DNA of 64,000 bases from Lepidurus packardi. Lineage: Eukaryota; Arthropoda; Branchiopoda; Notostraca; Triopsidae. Shown here piece by piece: positions 36,375-51,907 of this stretch. A program made the position numbers and the translations under genes. The notes under the pieces are model-generated. The model was not told the origin of the DNA and ran no database searches. It saw only the letters and a program-made list of their open reading frames with translations. The DNA is taken from NCBI GenBank assembly GCA_023053545.1, contig JAKZAN010000001.1:13408024-13472023 (forward strand). Reading direction: 5' to 3'. How positions within the stretch are numbered: position 1 is the stretch's first letter; the number at the start of each line of letters is the position of its first letter.

Positions 36375-39300
36375 ATGGGTTCGGTATGGAAGCGTCTACA
36401 ACGTGTGAACAAAAGGGCCGCCAAGTTTCAATTTACCATCTCATGTAATGAACTTAGCCTAGAAACAACTCCTCAATGGTAAGTTGATTTTCATACATAA
36501 AGCAATTAATACGTTTTTCTTTTTATACAAGGAAACCATCAAGCTTGAGTGTAGTATGGACGAGACGAAATCGTCGACTCGTCACCGATCCGCGCGCTTG
36601 GGAACCTACGATGAAAAACCCTTTGAAAGGAGTCGTCGTTTGGGCGGTACCAGATAACAAAGAAGCCGCAATTACATTGTTTGGGGATCCTCGTTCTCAA
36701 GAATTTGAAGATAAGGTCTGGAGCATAATCGTAGAGGATGTGACGAACACAGGCAAGAGAAGACAGCTGGCAACAGGCTCCGTAAACATGAAATTGTACG
36801 CCAGTATGGTGCCTAGCCAGCATGACATAAAACTCAAGTTGAAGTCTTCTTCCAAGAAAATCGTGTCAGTGTCGGTTAATTTTACCCTCTCCTGTGTCTT
36901 CCTCCGAGAAGGCAAAGCTACGTAAGCTCTTTTTATCTTTTAGGAAACACATTTGATCCTTTAAACCTTCTCGATTTATAGGGACGAAGACATGCAGAGC
37001 TTGGCGAGTCTCATGTCAGTAAACACGACAGGAGATATCGCACCGTTAGAAGACTTTGAGGAAGAAGAAGAGGACGAAGAGTTGGCTGCTCTGAGACAAG
37101 AGCAAACCCTAAAACTTCAAGATTTGACGTCGCAAATCAGCCAATTCACCTCCAGCTTTATTGAAGATGATCCTTCGCCACCGGAGAAAGCAACACCCAC
37201 TAATCCTTTCAGCCAAGATCCTGATACTCCTCCTGCAACCCCTGTCATTGTCCTTAAAGAAAAAATGAGCTTTTTGTCGCCGTCCATAGAAGTTCCTTCG
37301 TGTGTGATCAGTCCTACCAGCTTATCTGCTGACTCGACCTCCCATCCTAATCAAATTCACGCACCCAAAATGTTCGAAGGCATATTAGCTTCTGCACCCA
37401 TAGCTCCGCCTACCCAAGATTTGCTCGCCTGGTGTAAAACCATGACGCAAGGCTATAAAGGAGTCAAAGTCACGAATATGACGACGTCATGGAGAAATGG
37501 GTTGGCTTTCGCTGCTCTTATCCACCGCTTCAGACCCGATCTTATGTAAGCTCTCGTAATGTTTTTGCAACTTAAAACTTCAATTTCTCTCCTATAGAAA
37601 TTTCGACGCATTAATTCCGCATGATATTAAAGGAAACTGCAAAATAGCGTTTGAAGCAGCAGAAGCTTTGGGCGTTTCCCGTGTTTTAGAACCGTCAGAC
37701 ATGGTACTCTTAGCAGTACCGGATAAACTGGCGGTTATGACGTTTTTGTACCAATTGAGAGCTCATTTTACTGGTAAATCATAACTTATTAATGATCTTT
37801 CACTGTGGTTAGGACTAATGAAATATTTTTTCTGATTTAAAAATTGAAACTATTTTTGTAAAAAGCTTACCTATGTAATTAAACATTATTCTCTTCAGGA
37901 CAAGAGATGGAGGTGCAACAGCTGGGTCGTACGGCTGAGGAATCCTCATATAGTGTGGGGCGGAGCGAGACAGAAGACTCTGATCCGCAGTTAACGCGCG
38001 ATATCTTTTCCCAAGAACTGGGCTGGCCATCTATTGAGTCAAATAGAGAAGAGCCTCCTCGTCGACGTCATCCAAGTCCTCCTGTTAAACACGAAACGGC
38101 CAGTATCCCCGCTCAGCCTCGTCGAGCACAGTCTTTGCAACGAGAATTATCGCAAGACAATTCTACATCAAAGCATTTACTGGCTTTGGGGGTGGGTTTG
38201 GGTAACGTCAAGGAAAAGTTGGTGTCAGGTTCTAAAAGTCTGACGTCTGAATTGGCCAGGCTGGGGAAGGCTCTTTCCCCAACACGAGATAGGCAGCCAC
38301 AGGTGAGTTTTCACCCTAAATCTAAAAAGACATTTAAAAAAATGGAAATGAAGTTGTTTTTTTAGGGCTCTCCACTCGCACCGAGAGAAACTCGCCCTCC
38401 TGTGCTGATGACTCGCAAACAATTAAATGATCCGTTTGGCTCAGATGACGAAGACGATCAGATGAGGGAAAAACTGGTAAAAGAAGCTGAACAAAATCCA
38501 TCCGAAACAGTTTTGTCGCCAGGCGTAAGTGAAACATACTCGGTGGCGGGGGAAGGTGAAGGGATTTTCTTGTCTGCGTCTGCTTCGGGGTCCCAGGTAG
38601 CTCTTAGGGATGCGGAAGCCCCCTTTCTACTTATTCTAGCCAGTGACGAGGATACCACGCCCCTTCAAAGCGAACACCCGTCTATGAAGCGAAGGGTAAA
38701 TGTTGCTGAAGTGCTTTCTGTTTTCTGTCTTTCGTTTATTGTGTTTCTTTTATGTATGCATGTTTGCTATGCTTCTTTGCTTCCTGGGTGCCTTATGGAA
38801 AGGGAAGTTTGATAATTGAGGGTGTTTTTAGGGGATTTCTGAGTCGCCTACGAGTCCAGTTGGAGATTTTGAAAGACAAATCGAATCAAATGGAGGCGAT
38901 TTGAAGGAACGTGCTCGACGTTTGTTGGAAAAAACCAGAAGAGAGAATTCGAAGCCTCGAATGCTAGCTTCTATTCCCACCAAACCTCTCAGCAAAGTAA
39001 AAAAGCAATTATACTGCTTTAAGGCCACGGTGTACCGCAAGCAGTTGTTATTTTTTTGTCAAAAGATGGCACTGACATGCATCGAATGATCTATATCATT
39101 AGAATTTTGCCATTTAAAATATAAGTTTAAAAGAAATTGAACGATATAATCGAACAAATATTTTAAAACGCCGCGTCCAAAAATTGAGATATATGATTTG
39201 TTTCAAGTTTTCGCAACTTGAACAAGTTTAAAGAAATCGTACATCTAAGTCCTTTGACGCAGCGCTTTAAAATGTTTATTAATATTTTAGAGATATAATT

Positions 39301-42300
39301 TTTCAGCTAAATTGTTAAATCGCTTTTAAATTTTTGTTTCAAGTTGCATAATTCTCACGATACAGTGGTGTCATCTTTTGACAAGAGGGTCAACTACTTG
39401 CAGTACACCGTGGTCTTAATGTGTTAATCCCAAATTAATGGATGAATAACTTTTTGTTTATTTTTCTGCTTTTTTCTACGTTCAGGAAGAGGAAGAAAGA
39501 CAATTTCAGTTGCGTGAAAGAGCACGCAAATTGATTGCAGACGCCAGATTGGGCATGAGTCAAGGTACTAAAGACAATCTCTACTCCTTAGAAAAAAGTC
39601 TTGTTTTTTAATTTATTTTTTTTTTTACTTTTATTTGTTTACTGAAAATGCCATGGTTATAAAGCTCTTGGGTTATTTCATAATGTATCCCTTTGTTATA
39701 AACGGGGGTGAATTTGCAGGAACTACGAATAGACGATCAACGTCTCTGAGCCACGCCAACTCCCGGGGTATTGACGTTTTTCGCAGCCTGGTTTGGCTTG
39801 TACTTCTTTTCTTATGACCTAAAACCTTTACTTTTTCCCCGTAACCTGGCTCTTGCTATACCTTCTTAATGATTAAGCATGACCATACCAGCCTAACCTT
39901 ACAAGAATATTCTTTTCCCTGGCAGAGGACGATAATGCTACATCTCCCGTTAACAACAATGAAGAACGGGACGCTTTAAACAACAAAGTAAGCGTGTCTT
40001 CTTCCACTGGCTCGGGTCAAAATCGCCGGAGCAGCAGCCGCGAGAAAAGTCCATTACCCGCTTCGGCGTCGTTTCCTCCTGCCACGCCCACTCCTGGTCC
40101 TACTGGCACGTCTGGTCCCACTCATCGTACCGTCGCCAAGCTGCATAGTTTCAAAGCCTTGTTGGAAAGGGGTATGACCCCTGACAAGGAAAGTGATGCG
40201 TCCCTTCCTCGCCCCGCAATGGTAGTCCCGACTTTCGTATGCATGAGATTGTCAAAAGTAATGCTAAGTTAATGGGGTCGTCGTATGTCTTTTGTAGGAA
40301 AGCCAGAGTAGTCGCCATAGCCATTACATTTGCAACGAGTTGGAGACGCTGGAGCAAGAACAAGCTCGCATAGACGCCCAAGCCGCACATTTGGAGAAAC
40401 GGCTTCGTAAAGTCATGGAAAGTCAGGGTCAGGGAGGAGCTGGAACCCCGATAGGCCACAAAGAAGATGAAGAAATGCTTCTGCAGCAATGGTTCACCTT
40501 GGTGAATAAGAAAAACGCCTTGATCCGGCGACAGATGCAACTCAATATTCTGTAAGATGAGATGTGTTAATCCCCCGAGAATATTATTATTTTTTTTTCA
40601 GTTCTTAAGCGCCTGGAAAAAGAAACAATAATCACAAAATTTGGGGGATAGGGGGAGTTCTGTTCCTCTTCTTTTGTTTTATCCCATCGAGTTTCATCAT
40701 GGTTGTTACGTGTCGTTGCATTAGGTCTAAAGGGAATTGAAATGGGTTTGTCTAAGTAGGCGTGTTCCAATCCGCCTTTTCAGTTAGACCCCCATTTGCC
40801 TGCTTACCCAAGCATACCACCCTCTCAGCTTTCTCGCTAGGTCCAGGGGGACTCGGAGATATGACTAATAAAGTAGCTAGAGTGAACTGCGTGAAGTATC
40901 CCCCAAATTGCATGCATTTAAGTCTTATTCTTTAATTGTGTTATACGTTGAAAATAACTATAACAATTTCCCTTCGTTTTTTCTCCCTTAGAGAGAAGGA
41001 AGATGATTTGGAAAAACGTTTTGTCCTGCTGAACAAAGAATTGAGGAGCATCTTGGCTATTGAAGGTAGGAACTGAAGCTCATCTTTTTGGAAGTTTTTT
41101 TTTTGGGTATTTTGGGAAGTTCTATCTTGCTCTACGGAGGAGATAAGAGTGAAGACGGTTACCGTGACGACGTTCGGCGACGACAACGACGTATGAAGGA
41201 CCAAGGACTTTTCATATCGGCGTCCACCAGTCTCCTGGTCCGTCGTTCTTCCTTAGGGTCGTTCGTTCCGGGTAGACTTTAAGCCGATTAGAGAGCATTA
41301 AGCTCTCTCTTTCTCTGTCTGCGTGCTCGTTGGTGCTCTAGTCGCTTTTTCGTTTTCTTTCTATTTTCTTACTCTCTCGTCTCGGGGAGTCGGAGTCGAT
41401 GTCGTCGCGGAAGAGTCGTCTCGCGGCACAACAACCACGACAAAGGGAAAGAAGCCCAAAGCTTCTTCTAGCTCTAGAGCGTGGGACCTTGTTCCCTCAC
41501 AAGAAAATAAAAAGGACATGGTGACGGGAACCTTTCGACTTATGAAAAGGAGTAGTGAAACCCTTACGATGGGGCTTATTATCTATGCCGATATTTTGAT
41601 CAAGTTTTTGTTTGCTTGTTGACAAGTTGTGGGGCTGGGTTCGTGGCTTTTCATTCTTCCCGTTGTTGACGGAAACTCTAGCACCCCAACAAGACTTCCG
41701 ACCTCCCATGCCCTCCTCTTTACCTTCTTTTCTCCCAACAGCCGTTCGGAAAAGTCAAAAGTTGCCAGCCAACGCCATGTGTTTGTGATGTTATGGATGC
41801 TGTTTGTGTGATGGTTGGATTTAAGCCGGTTGACGCTTTTTCAACCGACACACGTATACACGTGACGTTGTTCTCACCCAAATTGTATAACAATGGCCGA
41901 GTTTTGGGGGCTGACTGGGAACGAAATCCTTAAAAGCTCAACGTTGTGGGTCGGCTTCAGCTTTCCAAATGGTCCTTCCATATACTGCCGTATATTTTTT
42001 GTTAGCTTTAGCTAGCGTCCATCACCTCGTAATAAGTCCGAGAGAAGTGGGGTATTAGGATCAGGTATCTCTTAAAAACGCTGATGATTGTTGTCTTTGC
42101 GTCTGTAGGTTATGGGGGCCTGTTCGAAAAGTGCAGGATTTAGGGATTTAGAAGCGACTAATGAGAACCCTCCACTTCATCCTTGTAATTTGACGCCTTT
42201 TGGACCCCAATTTGGGGCAATCATTCTTAAGACTTTACACGCCAGTGTGCAGTTGGAGAAAAACGGAGTACGAGACAAGTTGACTGACAAATTTTCTTTT

Positions 42301-43177
42301 TACCTGACTCACGATGCGTTTTAAAATTCTATTTTACGTTTGTGATTTCATATTACTAATTTATTGTAATCTTAGCCATGCGTTTTGCTATTTTATTTCA
42401 CTTCTACTATTCAATTTTAGTATTATATTGTAATCCTACTAATCCATTTTACTGTTTTGTAAGAATGGAATGCGAATTGCAAGCTGGTAAGGATAAAAGT
42501 AAGGTAGAGGCAGTCAGAGTCAGACGTACAATATATAAAAACATTTTGTAAAGGTCTTACTTTAAAAAGAGGTAAAAAAAGGCAAGCCGTAGCGACGGCT
42601 AAAGAAGTAGGGAAGTCTGTAAGCGGATTACGGCGTCGAGGAACCGAGGAAGCCCATTTTCTCTTCATGGATGATGAATGGGGCGGGCAGGGAATAAAGG
42701 CGGGAGGGAAAGCAAAAGTTTTCATGTTACGTATATATGTGTATGTGTGTGTGGTAGAGATGTGATATGGAAGGGAGCGATAATTGTGTTTTGGGATTAG
42801 TAAATTGCGTTTTCTTTTCCCAGATTGGCAGAAAACGGATGCGCAGCGACATCGCGAACAACTCCTACTGGAAGAACTGGTGGTGATTGTGAACCAACGT
42901 AATGAGCTAGTTCACCATTTGGATTCTCAAGAAAGAGCGTAAGTTTACTAGAAATTCTCGGACGGCTTTCCTTTTAATATTTATATTGTATCGGTTTATT
43001 TTATAGCTATTTGATGTAAATGCTGAGTAGTTCTCCTGTTGTCTTGTTTTTTTTTATCATAGGGGAGCTGATAGCGTTTTTTGTTTTGCGTTTAGGATTG
43101 AGGAAGATGACTTGATTGAGCGAGAGTTGACCAAAGCTGACTTGGGCGTACCAGCAAAGAATTGCGTAGTTATGTGA
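36375..43177 (+). CDS. EHBP1: EH domain-binding protein 1 (NT-C2, CH and bMERB domains)
   Basis: Exons: 36375-36478, 36532-36921, 36982-37545, 37598-37773, 37899-38302, 38366-38695, 38832-38996, 39486-39564, optional 39720-39767, 39926-40221, 40298-40551, 40992-41065, 42824-42938, 43096-43177. Phases agree throughout, giving 1026 residues, or 1010 without the optional exon (human about 1231). Residues 1-165 are the NT-C2 membrane-binding domain ([18 protein letters not shown] start). An acidic stretch follows near 183-200, and one NPF motif near 238 could bind EHD proteins. A calponin-homology domain spans about 308-412 ([18 protein letters not shown]). From about 852 a bMERB domain ([37 protein letters not shown]), which in the family binds Rab8/10-type GTPases, is followed by C-terminal CVVM, a CaaX prenylation box. 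The protein links endosomal Rabs, EHD proteins and actin. Its stop lies 586 bp from the Otx-A stop, tail to tail. Confidence 0.95.
39720..39767 (+). CDS. EHBP1: Probable 48-nt cassette exon of EHBP1
   Basis: Acceptor AATTTGCAG and donor CGGG|GTATTG bound 48 nt that enter and leave in phase 1. Exon 8 (ends phase 1) also joins exon 10 directly in frame, so inclusion adds 16 residues ([19 protein letters not shown], basic and Ser-rich) without shifting the frame. It lies between the Arg-rich helical exon and the Ser/Pro-rich linker before the bMERB domain. The splice signals are visible; its use is inferred. Confidence 0.55.
41066..42823 (+). other. EHBP1 intron 12 (1.76 kb), candidate host of Otx regulatory DNA
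   Basis: The largest EHBP1 intron by far; most are under 150 bp. It interrupts the bMERB domain between LAIE and DWQK. It contains a CpG-rich patch (about 41.15-41.5 kb, repeated CGACGACG words) and, at 42431-42445, two TAATCC words nine bases apart, the core site of K50 homeodomains such as Otx. Open frames here do not join the EHBP1 frame. Confidence 0.4.
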
Positions 43178-43763
43178 AATCGGCCATAAAACAACTTGGA
43201 AGTTATCTCTGTTCTAGAAAGTAAAAGAAAAAATGCCATGTCTTCATCCGTTCATCTCATGGTTTCCGCCTAATGGATCCCTTTTCTGTTTCTCCATTTT
43301 CCATCGCGTGCCGTAGAGCTTATTCGGGCATCTCTTTGGTTTTAGAAACCCCTCCCTCCCAATATATGTGGCTTGTGCGTCGTGTGATATCCATGATAAC
43401 GCTTCTCATTTGCATTTGAGATTCTTCTTAGTTTACGTTTCATGCCCTTGTAATCTGAAACACTCCCGTGTCAGAAACGGAGAAATTGTAAGCTATACAG
43501 TTGTAACTACTTCAACAGGCGCGTTTTTTTGTATTTCGTACGCAACAACTTCCAAAGGGTTTACACACTTTGGTGACTAGCTAAAAGGAAAAAAGGCAGG
43601 CACACACACGGCACACAAACTGAACCTGATGATATCTTAGCAATTTTGTTTTTTTCTCATTTTGTTTATCTTAACCGCCCGAATACCTGTAAGAAGAAGA
43701 AGAAAACTAAGATTGACTGTTGGAATGCACTTTGGGAATCGGAAGTATGGTCAAGCTTTTTGT
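43178..43763. other. Convergent 3' flanks of EHBP1 and Otx-A
   Basis: 586 bp between the stop codons of two convergent genes. It must hold both 3' UTRs, which may overlap. No open frame of interest and no clear AATAAA on either strand. Confidence 0.6.
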
Positions 43764-47156
<3,393 letters not shown>

Positions 47157-47162
<6 letters not shown>

Positions 47163-47614
47163 CTGCACAAACGTTAAAAAAAAGTATTAGTCTTTATTCG
47201 TTGTAACCCTTTTTTCACTCCTGATTTTCTTCCGAGCGTTTTAAATTTGACGCATTTATTTCATGAAACGCTTTTTATATTTCAAGGAGCGTCTGTATTA
47301 ACTTCTGAACTTTCGAAGAACAATAATTTTTCAACAACTACAAAATATTTTTTTTCCCAAAACTTGCCTATATTCTAACTAGACCTCCAGCCTGCATAAT
47401 TGTTAAAAAAAAAAAAAAAAAAAAGTTGAACAGGTTTTCTTACAAGCATTTTATTTTTGACGATTTTATTTTATGGAACGCTTTTTAAAATTGAACTTTT
47501 TATAATTTATGGAGTGCTCAAGGACACTTATCTTTTCATCTCGACTGTTAGAGAACAACATTTCTTTCGAATTCATAAGATATTCTCCCAAACTTGTCTA
47601 AATTTTAGGTAGAC
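47157..47614. repeat. 229-bp tandem duplication spanning the Otx-A exon acceptor
   Basis: Copy 1 (47157-47385) and copy 2 (47386-47614) share CAGCCTGCA-AA-GTTAAAA, TTTGACG-ATTT, GGAACGCTTTTT-like and AAACTTG(C/T)CTA words in the same order. Both copies are diverged. The splice acceptor and first bases of the Otx-A exon are included, so a second TGCAG|GCTGG acceptor-like site exists at 47392. Confidence 0.7.
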
Positions 47615-50600
47615 TCTGCTTATTCTAGAGCTTGCATTGCCGCAATCCAATCGGGCGTATGTATGAAGAGCCTTCAGAAGCTTTTGCTTTTTGCTGGACC
47701 GCGTCGTTTATTGTCTATGTGTGGTTACTGTGCACGCGTGTGTCGTATGCTGGCGGGGAAGAGGAGAGAGATTACACCGATATATGCCCTAGCACATTGA
47801 GGGATTCAGGTGTGTCTATTTCTCCGTGAACAGTAACTTAAGACAGGAGCTGCACGCAGGTAGATGGAAAGATGAGATGCGTGTTTGGGGAACAGCTTGT
47901 TTTTCTAACTTGACATGTCTTTGACACTTTGTTCCTCGCGACGATCGTCGTGCTGATCGGTTGGTGTTTCTCTCTCTTTCTCCCTCTACCCCCCTCTTTC
48001 TTTTGTAAGAGCAAATACATACACCTTCCATACCAATGAGGTATTGCATTACCCCTTTGTTGCTGGCTCAGTGCAAAGATATACGGCTAGGTTGTAGATC
48101 TTTGTAAGACCGCAGTTGTGCATGTTTTCCCTGTCATCAAGGGCTTAAAAGCGTTCCTCGTTTTCTGGATGTTTGGGGCCCATGTTTTTCTCACCCGAAC
48201 CGTACTGTCTTGGTGCGCGGAAATCCTCCACGCCGCGCGGAAATTTCATTGTTGTTCCCATCTTTTCCCTATAGTTCTCGGGCATCTTAAGGTTGTGCTC
48301 TTTAGCTGTTACTTTGCCTAGCAAACCTATCGTCGTAGCAGGTTATAAAAGTCTAAACAATGCAAGAAAGTTTGGAGAGTAAGATTGAAAAGGCCCAAAG
48401 GTTTTAGTTTTTGCTCGCTGGCAGTGCATCTCCATATTTTACATGCATCCAACAGGGAGGGAGAAGGCGAAACAGTTCTGTGGTCGTCGTTTGTCTCTCT
48501 TGTCATTCCCCCCCAGAAATGCTGCAGCCAGCTCCCAAAGAGCCACTGTTAATCCGAGTCCATCCCGAATTCTCACGTCCTTTTACCATAAAAATGGTCG
48601 CCTCTCTCACACTTTTGCGTTTTGGGTTTTCGTGCATCGCAGTCATGGGCCTGCTCACAGCCATCAGCGTGATGTGCTTGGGCCAAACACTTTTCTAGAG
48701 TTTCTCTCTATTGTAAAGACCATGCCCGCTTTTTCTCGTTGTAATATCCACACCTTGAATGGAACTCGGATTCTTTTTCTTATACGTTCTCCCCCCTCCT
48801 TCTTGGAGTCTGTGGAGACTTTAATGCGCGTCACCCTTCGCACCTCTGGGAAATTTTGGTCGCATTTTTACATTTTTTTTTACACATTTTCTTCCCTTTT
48901 TTTTGCGGTCCGGAAGTGGCTTTTTATTCTCATCTTCCCATAATAATCCGCCCCCGTAGCTGTAACACAGCTTTTAAGGAAAAAAAGGAATTATTTCGAG
49001 ACCTTTCACTTGCTATTATGGTCTGTTAGGGTTGCGATATGCTTTATGGGCTAACGTTAGCCCATTTGGAACATTGGGAAGAGGGATGGACCCGTTTTGG
49101 ATTCAGAGAGAGAGAGAGCGAATGTTTTTATGACCTGACCATTTTCGATTCATAGAATAACATTTGGCCAAAGGATTAAAAACCCGCAGAACCTCGTTAT
49201 ATAAGCTTTCCAATATGTGTAATCCATGCCAGCTGCGTTGACAGTTTGCGTTAAGATACAGAAAAACAGCTTCATTAACATAGACGGCATGTGCCGAAAG
49301 CACGATTTGGTTATACAACTGCTGGTACTGATCTCTCGGTACCATCCCTATCGACACATTCATAAATCGGTACTAGCAATAGGTAATAACTGTTAAGTAA
49401 CGACACGAGCGATGTACGGAACGGAATGAATTATATTCGGTATTACTGTTGCGAAATAGCATCCTTTTTTCGCGTTTCTTAAGACGCTGTGGTATAGAGT
49501 ATGCATTTCGTTATAGGAAGAGGGGAGAGTAGCTGTTGGCCGAAAGAATACCGAGTTTTTAAGCTGGAGCAAAGGAAAATTGAATTAGTCAGCCAGAAAA
49601 TTGGAAATTGCAAGTTTGCTGTGCGGTTTGGTTCCTTTGCGTTTTCTTGTTCCTTTAAAGGCCTATTGTTGCCCATGTTTGAGGCTTTTAAGGAGTCTGT
49701 GTATCATTCAAACATTCCCTCTCTTGAGCGATATAGGATGAGGATTTACTAAGCTGGTACAGTACGTTGCTTAGCCGGCGTATATGCATTGGAATGAACT
49801 CGGAATCGTATAGGAAAAGGTGTGTTGACTGTGATGCCATGTACCGCCTTTCATTTCACGCCCGATTGCCTCTATTGCCAACTGGGCTTTAGAGACTTCG
49901 TTCCAGCCCATGCACGCATCCACGAGTCTGAGTTTTACTTCGGCGCGTCCGTATATGCTCAGCAGGTGATCCTGATCGCGATTACCCGAGAAAAGGTTTG
50001 CGAATTATGTTCGACAAACCGAAAATCTTAACGACCTTGCCTGTCTTTATATATTTCATAAAAGCAGAAGTTCGACAAGTCTGGAGTAGAGAGCTGCTAT
50101 AGAACTAGCGTGAAGCAATCAAAAACTTGGGCAAATATGTGTAAGAATTGGGGAAAAAGTCGAAAGGGGGGCCAGAATTGCCGATGTGGGATAATAAAAG
50201 AAGTTCTGTGGTTAATTGTCGGGATGAGGGGACTTTTAAAAAGCTGGGTATAACAATGGAGACGCTTAACGATCTGGTGGTTGACGCTCACGACGTCCTC
50301 TTTGCTCCCTACTCGACTCATTTAAGGGAAGCAAGTCCGCCCCCCCCCAAAAAAAACGCATTTTCTCTCTCTTTTTTTTAATATTATTTCCTATCCTTCT
50401 ACCCTTGCTTGACGTGCACTAGCCCTCATGTCATGCTTGTGGACTTTTGGATTGCTCGTTGAAATGTTGTTGTGTTTCCACTTGTGAGGGTTACAAGTCC
50501 TTTGCAAATAAGTTTGACTTTCCTGACTTAGGTTTAATTGGAATCAGATTTCCCCTCTATCATAGAACCGTACTTGATAGCTTTAGCATAGAAGAAAACC

Positions 50601-51365
50601 TTTATGCTTTCAAGTTGGAAAAATCTAAATTTTGACAAATCTAAAATTGAAAAAAAAAAACCTTTGCGAGGAGAATTTAGCAGGTAGGAGTGTTTCAATG
50701 TACTATCTCGTATGAAAATAAGGCTATTTTGGAGGAGTAAAAGTCAAGCCGGAGAAGTACTACGAGACCCGGTTGAGGAGCAAGACTTTTTCGGGTATCT
50801 TTTTCCTATTTCATTATTGCGTCTGTGAACCTTTGCGAGGGCAGGCCGGAGTAACGCTAAGAGCCCCGGCCTGATAATAAGAAGAAAAGCTCATAAACTT
50901 AGACTTTTTGAAGGGGATAGGAAAGAACTCACCTGTCTCAGCAACGATCCAGGGCAGCAATGTGTGCCACTCTAATGTTAAGACGGGCAATTCCAGTGAA
51001 TCTTACCCAACTAGTAATACGTTGGTTCTTTAGACTGTCGACGCTAACTATGGCTTTCTTTTGAGCCCCTTGTACCCATTCAGTTTGGTTGACAAAGCTT
51101 AAAAAAATCCAAATAACTGAACACAGTAAATTCACACTCTAAGAGCTTTTTTTGAATAAAAAGGTAAAAGTCCCTGAATTTTATTAGCCGTGTTGGCTAG
51201 ACGGCATATGGCTCCTAACTCTCGAGTCACAATTTGAGTTTGAAAGTCACTTTTTGACCAGTGCTGGTCAGCTAGAAACGGAAAAATGTCACTTCTTGCC
51301 GTGCATGGCATAAATGCCAAAGTGTGTGTACACAAGAGCCACGGGGAAAGAATTAAAGAAAGAGC

Positions 51366-51386
51366 GTCGACGTCGGCGACGTCGAC
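51366..51386. repeat. 21-bp CpG-rich palindrome
   Basis: GTCGACGTC-GGC-GACGTCGAC is self-complementary around a single central base and contains two GACGTC (ATF/CREB-like) cores. Confidence 0.7.
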
Positions 51387-51649
51387 TTATTTGTGGGGAG
51401 TGCTGCATATAACATTGGCTCCTCCCACATCCTCTTCCGCGCGGTCTGGCCTCGTAAGGTGTGCCATTTTACCTGAGCTATAGACGTACTTTGAGTTTTC
51501 CTACAGGTGAACATGTGTGGAAAAGGACCAGGACTCCACACATGTGAGGAACGCGAACCTCGAGCGTCGAGGAAGTCATTGGACTGCGATTGGCCAGGGC
51601 GTTACGCACGCCATAACGAGAGATTATACATTAGAGGCTCCTCCTTAAT

Positions 51650-51907
51650 GGACTCTCTCACACCTTTTTTCCCTTTTTATTACATTAATTAATCTATTTG
51701 TTTTCCCCCATGGAATCGAGTCTAGGTATGCGAGGTAAGGCTAAAATCATTAAGAAAAAAAAGTGGGGTGGTAAGAGGACTCTCACACCTCCCCCCCCCC
51801 CCTTTTCATTAACTTAATTAGCGATTTTGTTGATCCCCCATGGAATAGAGTCTACGTATGCTAATTAAAGCTAAAATCATTAAGAAAGAAAAAAGGAGGG
51901 TAAAGAG
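51650..51907. repeat. Tandem duplication of about 127 bp
   Basis: Units start at 51650 and 51777 (GGACTCTC...ACACC) and share CATGGAAT-GAGTCTA-GTATG and GCTAAAATCATTAAGAAA. The second holds a long C run. Confidence 0.8.

Noticed and set aside
41088..41622. Open frames in EHBP1 intron 12 (basic and Ser/Thr-rich) as an extra exon
   Set aside because: They do not fit the phase-1 requirement with good splice sites, and exons 12 and 13 join directly to rebuild the conserved LAIEDWQK stretch.
48443..48943. 166-codon open frame (plus)
   Set aside because: Phe/Ser/Arg-rich composition without domain or conserved motif; overlaps another frame and lies in a probable regulatory interval.
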